Positions 11,877 through 22,700 of a stretch of 37,553 bases of DNA are shown here, piece after piece. The notes beneath the pieces are model-generated. The model was not told the DNA's origin and did not search any database. It was given only the letters and a program-made list of their open reading frames with translations. A program made the translations under genes and the position numbers. Source of the stretch: Paulinella micropora (Eukaryota > Cercozoa > Imbricatea > Euglyphida); contig BJOX01000077.1 of NCBI GenBank assembly GCA_009731375.1, positions 999,916 to 1,037,468 on the forward strand. The letters run 5' to 3'. Position 1 is the first letter of the stretch, and every line of letters begins with the position of its first letter.

Positions 11877-12299
11877 TGGTCTCTCATCCAAGAAAATTTG
11901 TTTGCGCGAGTGCCGCTCGTAACCACATATACCTGGATAAGCTACTACTATAGGTACCACTATAGCACACTTATCTTTTATATAAAATAAGCATATTTTT
12001 ATATAAATTAGTCTTACTATTAATTTCAATAAAAATATACACAATTTTATCCAAATTCAATATAACAATCATTAAGCCTTAAATAGTTTATATTTGAATT
12101 TCTCTCAAACTCAAAAAAAAGATAACTAACTTATCTATCTTTTGCCAAATAAATACTAAGAGAAATTAAAACCTGTTTCTTAGTTTTTTATGCTGTGCTA
12201 GACTTAGTTATCTTTTTTGAAAAAATGAAAAGTCCTCCCTATTGCGAGTTTGATTATTTTCTATTTAAATAAATAAAAATTATGTTATATATAATATAA
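11877..12299. other. Left, gene-free end of the provirus
   Basis: Very AT-rich sequence lies between the satellite and the first small gene. In an intact element this would be terminal-repeat or promoter territory, but with the other end missing no inverted repeat can be shown. Confidence 0.5.
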
Positions 12300-12522
12300 A
12301 TGGGTAGAAAACCTACATATACTGTCGAGGAGGCAAGTGCAAAGCATGCTGAACCCATGAGAGAATATCAGAGAAGAAATAAAGAGAAAGCACTTATGAG
12401 AGCAAAAGAATATTATCAAAAAAAACAAGGCAGACATACTGAGAAAATCAAAAGAGAAAAAAGAAAAAATCAAGGCAGACCTTATTAGGCTCCAGAGTAT
12501 TGTCGGCCAAGTTGAGACCTGA
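12300..12522 (+). pseudogene. Small basic, possibly bZIP-like protein (frameshifted)
   Basis: From ATG 12300 the frame encodes a 62-residue Lys/Arg/Glu-rich helix (motifs EYQRRNKEKAL and AKEYYQKKQ) ending at 12488. Coding character moves to the next frame near 12470 and ends with a Leu-rich stretch (LIRLQSIVGQV) at a stop at 12520-12522. A basic region followed by a short hydrophobic heptad-like tail would fit a small DNA-binding coiled coil. It is the first gene of the element. Function is an inference; the opposite-strand open frame (12285-12539) is a poly-Phe shadow. Confidence 0.45.
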
Positions 12523-12630
12523 AAAAAAAAGAATTTCATATGAAAGATAATAAAATATTATTTATATATATATAAATATTTATATATAAAAGAAAAAAAA
12601 AATTGGAAAAATTATATTCCAATTAATATA

Positions 12631-12930
12631 TGTCGAACACCATCGACTATGGCGGGCACACATGGAACCTAGACAAACCTACAGAGGCAAATATAACATT
12701 CCAAATAAGGCAAACAAGTTGTATGTGAAAAAGGCAAATGGTAGTAGGTTTTACGACATAACAACAACAAGGGGAGCACTATCTGACCCTGAAAGGTTTA
12801 TTCTGAACCTGAGCGAAAACAAAGGGAACGAAAATATGTAGAGCCACAAGTAATAGATTTCAATGGCTATAAACTGACAAGGAGGGACACTGAACACAAA
12901 CTACCTGTGGGTCAATCTGTAAAACTATAA
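12631..12930 (+). pseudogene. Remnant of a small gene upstream of the polymerase
   Basis: Starting at ATG 12631, short coding-like blocks appear in succession (MSNTIDYGGHTWNL, then FYDITTTRGALSDPERF, then VIDFNGYKLTRRD), each in a different frame or after a stop. The whole reads like a protein of about 95 residues broken by one frameshift and one stop. No family recognised. It lies 14 bases before the polymerase ATG and has the same AT-rich codon use. Confidence 0.4.
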
Positions 12931-12944
12931 AATTAAGTAAATCA

Positions 12945-15900
12945 ATGTCTCAAAAAGAAAAAAAGTTTCCATTAGAGGGTATCATCGGCATGATCGGATC
13001 TATAATTGAAGACTTTAAAACACTTTACAAAGACAATGACTTAATACAAATACGTATTAATGCTATTCCTTCAACTTGGAATGTACAAAACCAAAAATTA
13101 ATAAACGTAAAAGATTTCAATTTAGAAGATTAGATTAGAATCTATACTTCAATCAAACGACGAAAACTATATGGACGAAGAAGGAGCAACCATGGAACTT
13201 ATTGATTTCAATTTTGTTGGTGTAAGAATGCCAGAAGGAGGAGCAAGATTGAAAGCAATAACAGAAACAGACATGTATAAAAAGAAAGGGGTAATACGAA
13301 TAAACAATGATGACAACATATGTTTGGCAAGGGCAATAGTTGTTGCCAAAGGCAAAGATAGAAAAGCATAAAAAGTATTCACAAATCAAGGACGGACGCA
13401 GAATCCAAGACGAACTGGCGAATAAACTACATGAGGAGGCTGGTTGCATGAAAGATTTGTGTGGGCTTTCTGAAATTAGTGAGTTTGCTAGACACATAGA
13501 CTACAACATTGTTATTGTTGAATATCCAGACGAAATCGTATATAAGACTAAGATGAAGAACAAAAAATATATATACATACTAAAAACAATGAACCATTAC
13601 GACACAATAACAAGTATGAAAGCATTCTTATCAAAACGAAACTTTTGCGAGAAATGTATGAAGGGATACGAACATAATCACGCATGTGAATTCAAATGTA
13701 ATATATGTCTAACCGAGGGATGTAAAGGATATGACAATATTTCAAAATGGAAAATGTGCAATGAGTGTAATAGAAAGTTTCCTAATGATGAATGTTTCAA
13801 CAATCATAAACAAAATGAGTTGTGTGATGTAAAGAAAAAATGTGTCACGTGTGCTAAGACATACAAAGGAGAACATAAATGCGGATATAAAAAATGTAGG
13901 AACTGCAAAGAACTAAAACCTTTATGGCACCAATGTGAGATAAAGAAAAAAGTCATACACGCACCATCAACAAAATATTTATTCTTTGATTTTGAAGCAA
14001 ATCAAGAGACAGGAATACATATTATCAATCATTCAGAAAGTCAATATTTCAACGACAGCACACCAATCATTCATAAAAACATTGAACAATTCTGCGAGTG
14101 GGCGTTGGGTGTAAAACATAAGGGTTATACATTCATAGCACATAATGCGCGGGGGTATGATTGTCAATTTGTACTGAAATTGTTGATTGAAAAAGGCATA
14201 ACTCCATTTGTAATCTATGAAGGTGGAAAAATAATGATGATGTCAATTGGTAATGGAAAAGAACAGATTAGATTTATAGATAGTCTATCTTTCCTTACTA
14301 TGCCTCTATCTGACTTTCCCGACACGTTTGGACTTACTGAATTGAAGAAAGGGCTTATTTAACAAAACAGACAATCAAACATACATAGGCAAAATACCAG
14401 ANNNNNNNNNNATGCCAGACAAAGATGACTATGGCTATAACTCACTCTCAAAGAAGAAAAGAGAGGATTTCCTAAAATGATATGATGAGCAAAAAAGCAA
14501 AGTATTTGATTTCAATAGAGAAATGATTGAATATTGTCATAGTGATGTTGATATACTAAGGCGGGGGTGTATTGATTTTAGGAAGCAATTTATGGAGTTT
14601 GGTATTGATCCATTTCAATACACGACAATCGCCTCTACGTGTATGGCACTATTCAAAGCAAACTATATGCCTGAGGACAGCATAGCAGTCATACCAACAA
14701 ACAGAACAGACAAACCAAAAACAAGTCGTATGTGTGTGGAATGGTTAGCATACAGAGAAAAAAAGGACAATGCCAAAATTCAACATGGTCTAAATGGTAA
14801 AGAAAAAATACTAAACTTACCGAAAGGTGTGAAAGCCTACTTAGAGGGATATGACGAGAAAACAAAAACTGCATATGAGTTCCATGGTTGTTATTGGCAC
14901 GGGTGTCCTGAGTGCTTTAATGGAAATGAACTGAATAGAAAAAGGTCTGTTAATAAAACATTTGGACAACTATACAAGGAAACTAAATTACGAGAAACTT
15001 TAATCTGTCAGCATCCTGAAGTTAGTCAATTAATAACAATATGGGGGTGTCAATGGAATAGAATAAGAACAAAGGAAGAATTCAAGGGCACAATAGAAGA
15101 GACATTAATGGAACAAGAAACAATCAATCGACGACATGCTATGTTTGGTGGAAAAGTGAATCCTCTGTCTCTATACTGGAAGTCAATGAGCGAGTATCAG
15201 TATGCTGAGTATATAGATGTGTGCTCTCTCTATCCGACGGTTATGTACTATGACCCCTATCCTGCGAAACACCACCAAGCAATAAGAGGAAAAGAAGCAT
15301 ATGATACGTTGAATAATAAAACAGCATTTGGCATAGCAAAAATAAAATACTGCCACCTAGAGGACTAATTCACCTAGTCCTTCCATGTCAAGATAGAGGA
15401 AAGATGATGTATTATCTATGTAATAAATGTGGTAAGGAAGGCTTACAGGACAAATGTCAGCACACTGACGAGGACAGAATACTGACAGGCACATGGGCAA
15501 CACCACTTATTTACAAAGCAACCCAAAAAGGCTACAGACTTATTAAAACTTATGAATTATGACATTGGAATGAGCAGACCACAGAACTATAAAACATTTC
15601 TAAGAGTGAAACAGGAATCAAGTGGCTATCCTTCAAATGTTATAACAGAAGAAGACAAAGACAACTACATTAAGGACTATGAAGAAAAGATGAAAATTAA
15701 ATTAGATAAAAGCAAGATTGAAAAGAATGAAGGTAGAAGAGCTGTGGCAAAACTCTGTCTAAACTCACTATGGGGAGAATTTGGACAACAAAACAACAAG
15801 ACACAAACAAAAATAGTAAGGAGTGAAGCAGAACTATACAAAATACTAAACGACAAAAAGGTAAATGAAGTATCAATCAATGTGATAAACAAAGAATGCT

Positions 15901-16584
15901 TAGAACTATCTTACAACCTACACCCAGAAAAAGTATCAGACCCATACAATACAAATATTTGTGTAGCACTATTTACTACAGCACACGCACAGATGAGATT
16001 GTATGATATGATGGACAGATTAGGTAATAGAGTATTATACCACGACACTGATAGTGTGATTTATTCTGTAAATGAAAAAGAAGGACAGACAACAATACCG
16101 ACAGGAGATTTATTGGGGCAATGGACAGACGAATTGATAGATAAAAAGACAAAGATAAGTAGAAAGATAACCACATTTGTTGGAGCAGGTCCTAAATCCT
16201 ACGGCTACATACTAGATGACGGAACTACAAAAATGAAAATTAAAGGGCTTCTCAATGAATTACGAGACTTGTAAGAAATTGAACTTAGTAAATATGTTTA
16301 GTATTATAAGTAATGGATTACAAGTACAAGACACTGAACTATCTAAGAAGGCATATGAAGAATTAAAGGACTTACTTGAAACAAAGGGAGAAAAGTGTAT
16401 TGCAAAGAATGTGGCAGAGGCTAGAAATTTAACCATACACACAAGCAGCAAAATAACGAGAAACAAAAAGACTAAAACAATTTCGTCTGAGCACATACAA
16501 AAGATATTTTCATTTACTTACACAAAAAGAGTAATACAACCACTAAAAAAAAACCAGATTACAACATTACCATACGGCTATTAA
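12945..16584 (+). pseudogene. polB: Polinton-type family B DNA polymerase (broken)
   Basis: The gene would replicate the element. The N-terminal part ends with a cysteine-rich zinc cluster (about 13660-13940). The 3'-5' exonuclease follows: FDFEA (about 13985), HNARGYD (about 14143) and YCHSDVD (about 14532). Polymerase motif A is DVCSLYP (about 15216), motif B is KLCLNSLWGEFG (about 15749) and motif C is YHDTDS (16038-16055). A Vsr-like FHGCYWHGCPEC motif lies between exonuclease and polymerase. The C terminus LPYGY is typical. Length of about 1,210 codons suits the family. Breaks: frameshifts near 13130, 13355, 14350, 15345, 15585 and 16245; in-frame TGA at 14478 and 15560; an assembly gap at 14402-14411. 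Confidence 0.93.
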
Positions 16585-16659
16585 GCAAAAAAAAGGAATT
16601 TACAAAAAAAGAGAAAAAAGAGAAGAAAAAAAAAGGCAAAGTAAAATATGAAATAATTG

Positions 16660-16735
16660 AAGGTAAGCGGTGAGAGTTGAACCGCCGACAATGACAGGCG
16701 ACACTACCGACATACTAATTACACCACACATCACC
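16660..16735 (-). tRNA. tRNA-like remnant, Asp(GTC)-like
   Basis: On the minus strand the segment holds an A-box-like TGGTGTAATTAG, a central CGCCTGTCA that matches a GTC anticodon loop, and a B-box-like GGTTCAACTCT, in the right order and at tRNA spacing. The acceptor, D and T stems pair poorly, so it is at best a decayed or captured tRNA or tRNA-derived repeat, not a working gene. It lies between the polymerase and the next gene. Confidence 0.35.
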
Positions 16736-16810
16736 ATGACAGAGGACAAATAAATTTTTTGTGTTGTGTTTTTTTCCTCAGTCAATGCACAATGTCATCA
16801 CATGGTTTTT

Positions 16811-16875
16811 CTGAGAAAATGCGAAAACACAGAAACATTTCTACGTTTTCGCAGCTTTGGCCTACTTTCTCGCAG
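16811..16875. promoter_or_regulatory. Imperfect palindrome upstream of a small gene
   Basis: TGCGAAAAC at 16820-16828 pairs perfectly with GTTTTCGCA at 16845-16853. Looser outer arms (CTGAGAAA near 16811 and TTTCTCGCAG near 16866) extend the dyad. It ends about 15 bases before the ATG at 16890, so it may be a transcription end or start signal. Confidence 0.45.
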
Positions 16876-16889
16876 TTCTTCTTGAAGAG

Positions 16890-17069
16890 ATGATCGATTT
16901 TATTGATTATGAAGCCAAAGAGGCTAATGAAATTTCAAGCGAAAGTGAGTTAGAAATAGAAAGAGAAGAAAATAATTGGATTGATTATTATTCTGACAAG
17001 AGCAACAAAAAATTATTTCTGACAAAATATATTTGTAAAATAAGAAAAAAAACTTGTCCAAAAAAATAA
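16890..17069 (+). CDS. Small acidic protein, unknown
   Basis: ATG 16890 gives 59 residues: an acidic first half (DFIDYEAKEANEISSESE) and a basic tail (KIRKKTCPKK). An upstream GTG/CTG-type extension to 16857 is possible but runs into the palindrome. It overlaps the next frame by 16 bases. This could be one longer gene with a frameshift, since acidic residues followed by the downstream coiled coil would make a sensible protein. No family recognised. Confidence 0.35.
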   Translation: MIDFIDYEAKEANEISSESELEIEREENNWIDYYSDKSNKKLFLTKYICKIRKKTCPKK

Positions 17070-17299
17070 GATTATTGAAACGAGAACTTTACGATGTTGA
17101 ATCAAGACTGGAAGCAGTTTATCCGAGAGATGAGGAACTAAAAGAAGACAAAAGACGAATGGAAGAGGAGAGAAAAGTTAAGAGGCAGAGACTTAGAAAG
17201 AAAAAAGAGACTAAGAAAGAAATCGCATTTTTGGAAAAGTGGTTAGAAAAAAATAAATTCCAATGTCTCGCCAAGAGGAAAATTTCGCACGTAATTTGA
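17054..17299 (+). CDS. Basic coiled-coil protein, unknown
   Basis: 81 residues, dominated by a charged heptad-like helix (residues about 5-70; RLLKRELYDVESRLEAVYP, then KEDKRRMEEERKVKRQRL). It overlaps the preceding frame and the small frame at 17263, a compact viral arrangement. Possibly the C-terminal half of the preceding gene after a frameshift. Function unknown. Confidence 0.45.
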   Translation: MSKKIRLLKRELYDVESRLEAVYPRDEELKEDKRRMEEERKVKRQRLRKKKETKKEIAFLEKWLEKNKFQCLAKRKISHVI

Positions 17300-17373
17300 T
17301 TGAAAAAGGTGATACATTTGATGAAGTGATAGTTAAGTATAAATTGTATGTTAGTGAAGTGAGAGTGGAGTAA
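17263..17373 (+). CDS. Very small ORF, unknown
   Basis: ATG 17263 to TAA 17371-17373 gives 36 residues (begins MSRQEENFARNLIEKG) with mixed, protein-like composition. It overlaps the end of the coiled-coil ORF by 37 bases in another frame. It may be a genuine small viral gene or the displaced C terminus of its neighbour. Confidence 0.3.
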   Translation: MSRQEENFARNLIEKGDTFDEVIVKYKLYVSEVRVE

Positions 17374-17645
17374 AAATGGTTGTGTGATCTGTGCTGTCTG
17401 CCTACCTGCTCACTTCTCATCAATAAACATGACACACATTTCACTACAACATAAAAGCACACTTATTACTTGACTATCTTCAAAAAGAATTATTTATAAA
17501 AAAATCACGAGTGATTTTTGCTATAACACAAATGAAGTTTGTTTATATTTACGAAATTATTTATTTACGAAAACATTAAAAAAAAACGGCTTCAAGGCAC
17601 TGCCCACACATGTTTTTTTGTGCTTTTTGGTGTGGGGCAGGTTCG
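17374..17645. other. Intergenic stretch with palindrome
   Basis: AT-rich spacer. It contains the palindrome AAAAATCAC-GA-GTGATTTTT (about 17501-17519), which also occurs at 25629-25648. Otherwise nothing is seen. Confidence 0.6.
17500..17519. promoter_or_regulatory. Palindrome AAAATCAC/GTGATTTT, copy 1
   Basis: Perfect stem with a two-base loop and flanking A and T runs, about 125 bases upstream of the next gene. The same palindrome recurs just before another gene of the element at 25629-25648. Terminator or protein-binding dyad are both possible. Confidence 0.55.
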
Positions 17646-18150
17646 ATGCCTCCCAAGAAGAAGTCTCCTTCTAAGCCAACTGAGGAGGATGCTCAAGTGC
17701 CGAGTGAGGTGGAGGCTCAAATTCCGAATGAGACGCAAACTGAAGTTCCTGCCGAGGTGCCTACCACACCTGACGCCAAGCATCAGTCGCACAAAGACCC
17801 TGTGGCTCAGGCTAAGGTTGAGGGTAAAGCAAAAAATGTTAGTCTTTTTGAGAAGTTGGGTGTAAAGTTGAAGGACGATGAGCCTGTAAAGTATTGGGAA
17901 GAGAAAAAAAGTTTTGGTCAAGATTGCCGACAAGAACGACGAGCCTGACAAAGTGTTTGATTATGTAAATCCGGATTGCAAAGAAGGAGTTTTGATGGCG
18001 AGCCCAGGGAAAACAGACACTTATCAAGTGGTACTCGGAGACGACGGGGTGATAAGGGTTTTCATATCTTGGTCTGCTTTGAAGGGTTACTATATTCACG
18101 AGAAACGTCCGTATTACACTAAGGCAGCTCTAATGCATCACAAAATATAA
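17646..18150 (+). pseudogene. Lys/Pro/Glu-rich unknown protein (one frameshift)
   Basis: ATG 17646 opens MPPKKKSPSKPTEED, a disordered Pro/Glu/Lys N terminus of about 60 residues, then a folded-looking part. The frame ends at the A-run near 17908; coding continues in the next frame to the stop at 18148-18150 (VFDYVNPDCKEGVL, VIRVFISWSALKGYYIHEKR). With a single-base indel in the A-run the product would be about 168 residues. Unlike its neighbours it is less AT-rich. It converges with the minus-strand integrase gene 28 bases away. Family unknown; a nucleoid or virion protein is conceivable from the basic tail-like N terminus. Confidence 0.5.
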
Positions 18151-18177
18151 CTTTACTAAGCCCAAAAAGAAGTGAGA

Positions 18178-19143
18178 CTACAAGTCCATTATTTCTTTTT
18201 TCTTCCTTTGTCGGGAAGAAGTTCTGATGTTGGCAGGATCTATCTCCTCCCGTTTAAGTAAATGCTTTGTTTGTTTTTCTTTTGTTAGTTGTTTCAGTTC
18301 TTTATTAATATCTGTCTTTTCCGGTTGGTTAGTTGCATCTGTCTTTAATAAATGTCGTGGTGGCACTATATCATCATTTGTTAATACAATCCGGTATTCC
18401 TTACGGGCTTTGACGGTGCAGATTTGCTTGCTCCATGTCTTTCCTCCCTTTTCTAGAATGTGTTTCTTGTTTAATTTTCTAACTCTGTCTCCCACTTTGA
18501 AACCAAATAAATATTTATCAACATATCTAGTTGTTAGCTAATATCATTTCCTTTAAATACATCAATTGGTGCCGCCTTAATCGCTGAATGTTCCAATCAA
18601 AATAAACAACATCTTCAATATAACTTATCCAATCAAAATTACGATTAAAAGCCCATAATACGTGTAATCTTTCTCTTAGTGTTCTAACAAATCTATCAAC
18701 AATACCTAACGAATTATGGTCGCCTACTTCAACCATAAACTGTTCAATTCCATTATTTCTCATCCACTCACCAACGGCACCTTTAAACTCCCCACCATTG
18801 TCCGATATGTATGCTTTAGGCTTTGGTAATTTCTTGAGAGCATCTAAAACGGTGGTTGAAAATTTATTTTTTATAGGTATCGCATAAGCATAACGACTAT
18901 GAATATCAATCCAAATAAGGGCAAAATTATAATTTTTATTTTTTGTAGCAACCTTACTCATATCCATTAAATCAATATTAACCATATCTAATACCTTATC
19001 AGCCCATATTGTTGTCCCTCTAGTCCTTGGCTTAGTCTGACGAAATAATTTTTGAGCAGTGTTGGTTCGCCTCGCGGAGTATCTTCTAGTTGTGTATCCT
19101 TATCCTGTGCATTAATATTACTAGTTGTGTGTTTGTGGTCCAT
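18178..19143 (-). pseudogene. int: rve-family (retroviral-type) integrase, broken
   Basis: The enzyme would integrate the element into host DNA. The catalytic core lies at 18527-18985: first Asp in VNIDLMDMS, second Asp in AYISDNGGEF, and a third acidic residue in LGIVDRFVRTLRERL, with 34 residues between the second and third. The third is Asp where DDE enzymes usually have Glu. The C-terminal domain follows in another frame (18178-18495; GDRVRKLNKK, then a Lys/Arg-rich tail). A clear core end in a third frame (18540-18590, SAIKAAPIDVF) shows frameshifts near 18590 and 18530. Upstream coding extends in frame to about 19100, with a possible ATG at 19143 in another frame. The N-terminal zinc motif was not found. 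Confidence 0.88.
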
Positions 19144-19150
19144 TGATGTT

Positions 19151-19668
19151 TTAGAATTTCAAAAATATATTTTCAGCTTCCTTACTTTTTTCTTTATTCT
19201 TTGGTGTATTGTTATATACATTAACTAATATTTTTTCACTTCGTTTTTTACCGCCTCGCTGTTTTCCGCCTGTTGTTTCATAATCTTTGCTTTCTTCACT
19301 CTCACTTTCTTCTTCTTCTGCTTCGCTGTCATTCTCAGGCTTCTTGGGCTGTGGTGCTTTCTTTGCGGTTGTCTTCTTAGGCTTTTTAGCATTCTTTTTT
19401 ATCTTTCTAAGCATATGATTTGCAATAATCTCAGACATATCAATTTCGCTTTCGCTTGATTCATCTTCAATCTCAGGATTTTTAAGTATTTCTTTCGCAA
19501 CACCAACTTCAGCATCTGTCTCAATAAGTTCTTCCACTGATGCTTCTTTTAATTCTCCTTTTTTACGAAGCCTTTCACGTGCCCACTCGTCCTTTCTACG
19601 TTCAGCATTTGCTCTGTTTGCTTGAACTGCTTCTTCCAGTTTTCTTTTGAAACCTCTTTTGACGGCAT
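19151..19668 (-). pseudogene. Acidic/basic low-complexity protein upstream of integrase
   Basis: The ATG at 19668 starts a gene that shifts frame within the first six codons; coding continues as an Arg/Glu-rich helix (ERRKDEWARERLRKK) into the long open frame from 19537 to 19151. That part alternates acidic Glu/Ser blocks (DESSESEIDMSE, EAEEEESESEES) with Lys/Pro-rich blocks (KKPKKTTAKKAPQPKK). Such polyampholytes are common in viral nucleoprotein or virion-core proteins, but no family can be named. Its stop is 8 bases from the possible integrase ATG, and both would be read from the 19.7-kb divergent promoter region. Confidence 0.5.
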
Positions 19669-19764
19669 TGTTTACCGACGAATGATATTACACAAGAGAT
19701 AATTGTATTTTTTGTTAGTATAATTTAACAAAAATAAAAAAATTAAAAATAATAAATATATGAT
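19669..19764. promoter_or_regulatory. Divergent promoter region
   Basis: 96 bases, almost pure A/T, separate the minus-strand integrase-side gene from the plus-strand fibre gene. TATA-like AATAATAAATATATGATATG immediately precedes the fibre ATG. This is the only clear divergent start region in the element, so it likely carries promoters for both directions. Confidence 0.5.
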
Positions 19765-22700
19765 ATGTCGCAATATAAATCATTACTCGGCTTGTCAGAA
19801 ATCACTACAGACAGCCTTTCAATCGCCAACCTTGACCTAACCAATACCAACATAGTGGGTTTAAACACGGACAGAGTGCCAGAAGATGACAACCCAATAA
19901 ATCTTTATTATACTGATGCGCGATTTGACACACGTCTCGCTTTAAAATCAACAACTGACCTAAAAGAAGGGCTTAATTATTATTGGACTGATAACCGCTT
20001 TGATGGGCGGCTCGCTTTAAAGTCAACAACAGACTTAAAAGAAGGACTTAATTATTATTGGACTGATAACCGCTTTGATGGTCGGCTCGCTTTAAAATCA
20101 ACAACTGGCCTAAAAGAAGGTAGTAATTTATATTATACTGATGGACGATTTGATACAAGATTGTCTAGAAAATCAAGCTCAGACCTAAAAGAGGGAACTA
20201 ATCTATATTATACTGATGGTAGGTTTGATGCTAGGCTTTTATTAAAAACGACAGCAGACTTAAAAGAGGGAACAAATTTATATTACATGACCGCGAGGGT
20301 CAACACAGACTTTGATGCTAGGCTTTTATTAAAAACGACCGCAGACTTAAAAGAGGGGACTAATCTATACTATACCACAGCAAGGGCGAATACAGACTTT
20401 GATGCTAGGCTTTTATTAAAAACGACAGCGGACCTAAAAGAGGGGACTAATCTATATTATACCACAGCAAGGGCTAATACGGACTTTGATGCTAGGCTTT
20501 TATTAAAAACGACCGCGGACTTAAAAGATGGGACTAATCTATACTATACCACCGCAAGGGCGAATAAAGACTTTGGTGCTAGGCTTTTATTAAAAACGAC
20601 CGCGGACTTAAAAGAGGGAACAAATCTATATTATACGGATGGTAGATTTGACACACGGCTTTCATTAAAATCAACAACAAACTTAGCAGAGGGGACTAAT
20701 CTTTACTATACGACAGCAAGAGCTAACACAGATTTTGATACAAGATTTTCTTACAAAACAACAACAAACTTAGCAGAGGGCACTAATTTATATCACGCCA
20801 CCGCGAGGGCGAATACAGACTTTGACACACGGCTAGGCAATAAATCAATAGATGCTTTAAGCGATGTAGTAATAACGACACCAGCGAATGGTCAATTATT
20901 AACATACAATGGAACAAACTGGGTAAATTCAACTGGGTCATTGGCTTTCCTTGCTTTGACGGGTGGGACGATGTCAGGCGATATTAAAATGGGTGCTTCA
21001 ACTTTTACTATGTATTCAGGTCCGCAGACTATGACAACCAATTCTTTACCTTCTCCATTCGTTGCTTCTGCTTCTTCTGAATACGATGCAGCATATCTGG
21101 CTTTTAATGTGAACCAGAGCTCAGATTATTGGTCTAGCAGCTTCCACTACAACGATGCGAAGGAGTTTATTCAAGAGTTCCACCAAACAAATACATTTTC
21201 AGGAACAGCATACACTGGTGAACCTATAAAAATAGATTTGGGAGCCATATACAGGATAAAAAAATATTATGTCAGGTCTTCGTTTGCTAATTAGATTGAA
21301 ATGACACCGAACATTTGGTATGTGGGAGTAAGCACTGACAACATTACATACACATTATGGGACAGCAGGAGTGGCGAGGCTTGGGCTTCACAAACAACTA
21401 AAACATATACACCCGCTTCAAATGCTTCTGCTAGATATATAATACTCGTCGCGAACAAGGCGGGAAGTGGCGGAACTTCATTTAGAAACCAAGTCCGTAT
21501 AGCCAGTCTGTATTCTGATTATGAAACCTTTAATTATGACATAACATTGATTAGAAATATGACGAGCGACACATTAACAACAAGCGGAGCAATATCAGCA
21601 AGTGGCTTAATAACCGCGAGTGCGGGATTAACAGGGACCACATTAACGGCTAGCGGACTAAAAACGGCTAATGCGGGAGTTGACATGAAAAGCCAAAGCA
21701 TAAGAAACTTAGCAACTCCATCAGCATCAACAGACGGCGACAAAAGGCTATATTAACACATTAGACGGGCAGAATGTAAAATTAACAGGAACCCAAACAA
21801 TAGCAGGAACAAAAGAATTCAGCGGAATATTTGCAACTTCTCTTGGTGTCCCGTGTATAGTAGGTAGGAATTAAAAGGGAACAGGAGCAACAGGAGGCAT
21901 ATAATTATTTTTATTGGAACCAACAACAATATGAATGGCCCACATATTCAAGCATTCGTTCATACATCTGTTTATCCAAGATTCCAATTATTGAACTGGG
22001 GGCAAGACAATATTAATTTATATTTTGATTGTTATTTTAACGGCACGAACATATTATCTTCAAACACATCATCAAATTTTCAAATAGCGAAATACTCAAA
22101 CAAACTCAGTTTTTAATTACAAAATGGTGGAACACTTGGTCAAGCAATAACAATGAGTGAAGCGATGAACATAAGCACGGCAGGACTAATAACGGCAAAT
22201 GCGGGCATATCTGTTGTTAATAGCACGGCAAACATAAGAGGAGAAGCAAGAAGCGGGTCTCATGCTACACCTGTCGGATTATATGTCACAGCCAATCTTG
22301 GTTAAGCTTCTGGTGGTGTTGAATTCAGACACAGCAACGGGACACAGGGAGTTGGTTTTGATTTTAATTCAGTATATGCTACGGGAAGCAATACAGACCA
22401 AGAGGCTCAAGCCAGATTTATGCCAGAAGTGCTATGACCTGTTCTTCGATACTAACATCAAGTGGATTATTAACGGCGAGTTCTGGAATATCAATAGCAG
22501 TAAGTCGTGGAGGGGCTACAACGATAAGTCAAAGACCTAGTTATACGAACCAGCCACTTATTCAGTTGAAGGGAAATGTTAGTGCTGACTATTCTTGTAT
22601 ATGTAATGATGGTAATTTAACCTTTTTTTAATACTTCAAACTCAAACGGCAACCCGCATAGTGGATGGATTTATATGACATTAGGAGCTAATGTTTGGTC

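Noticed and set aside
12285-12539. Phe-rich minus-strand ORF
   Set aside because: Shadow of the Lys-rich plus-strand gene.
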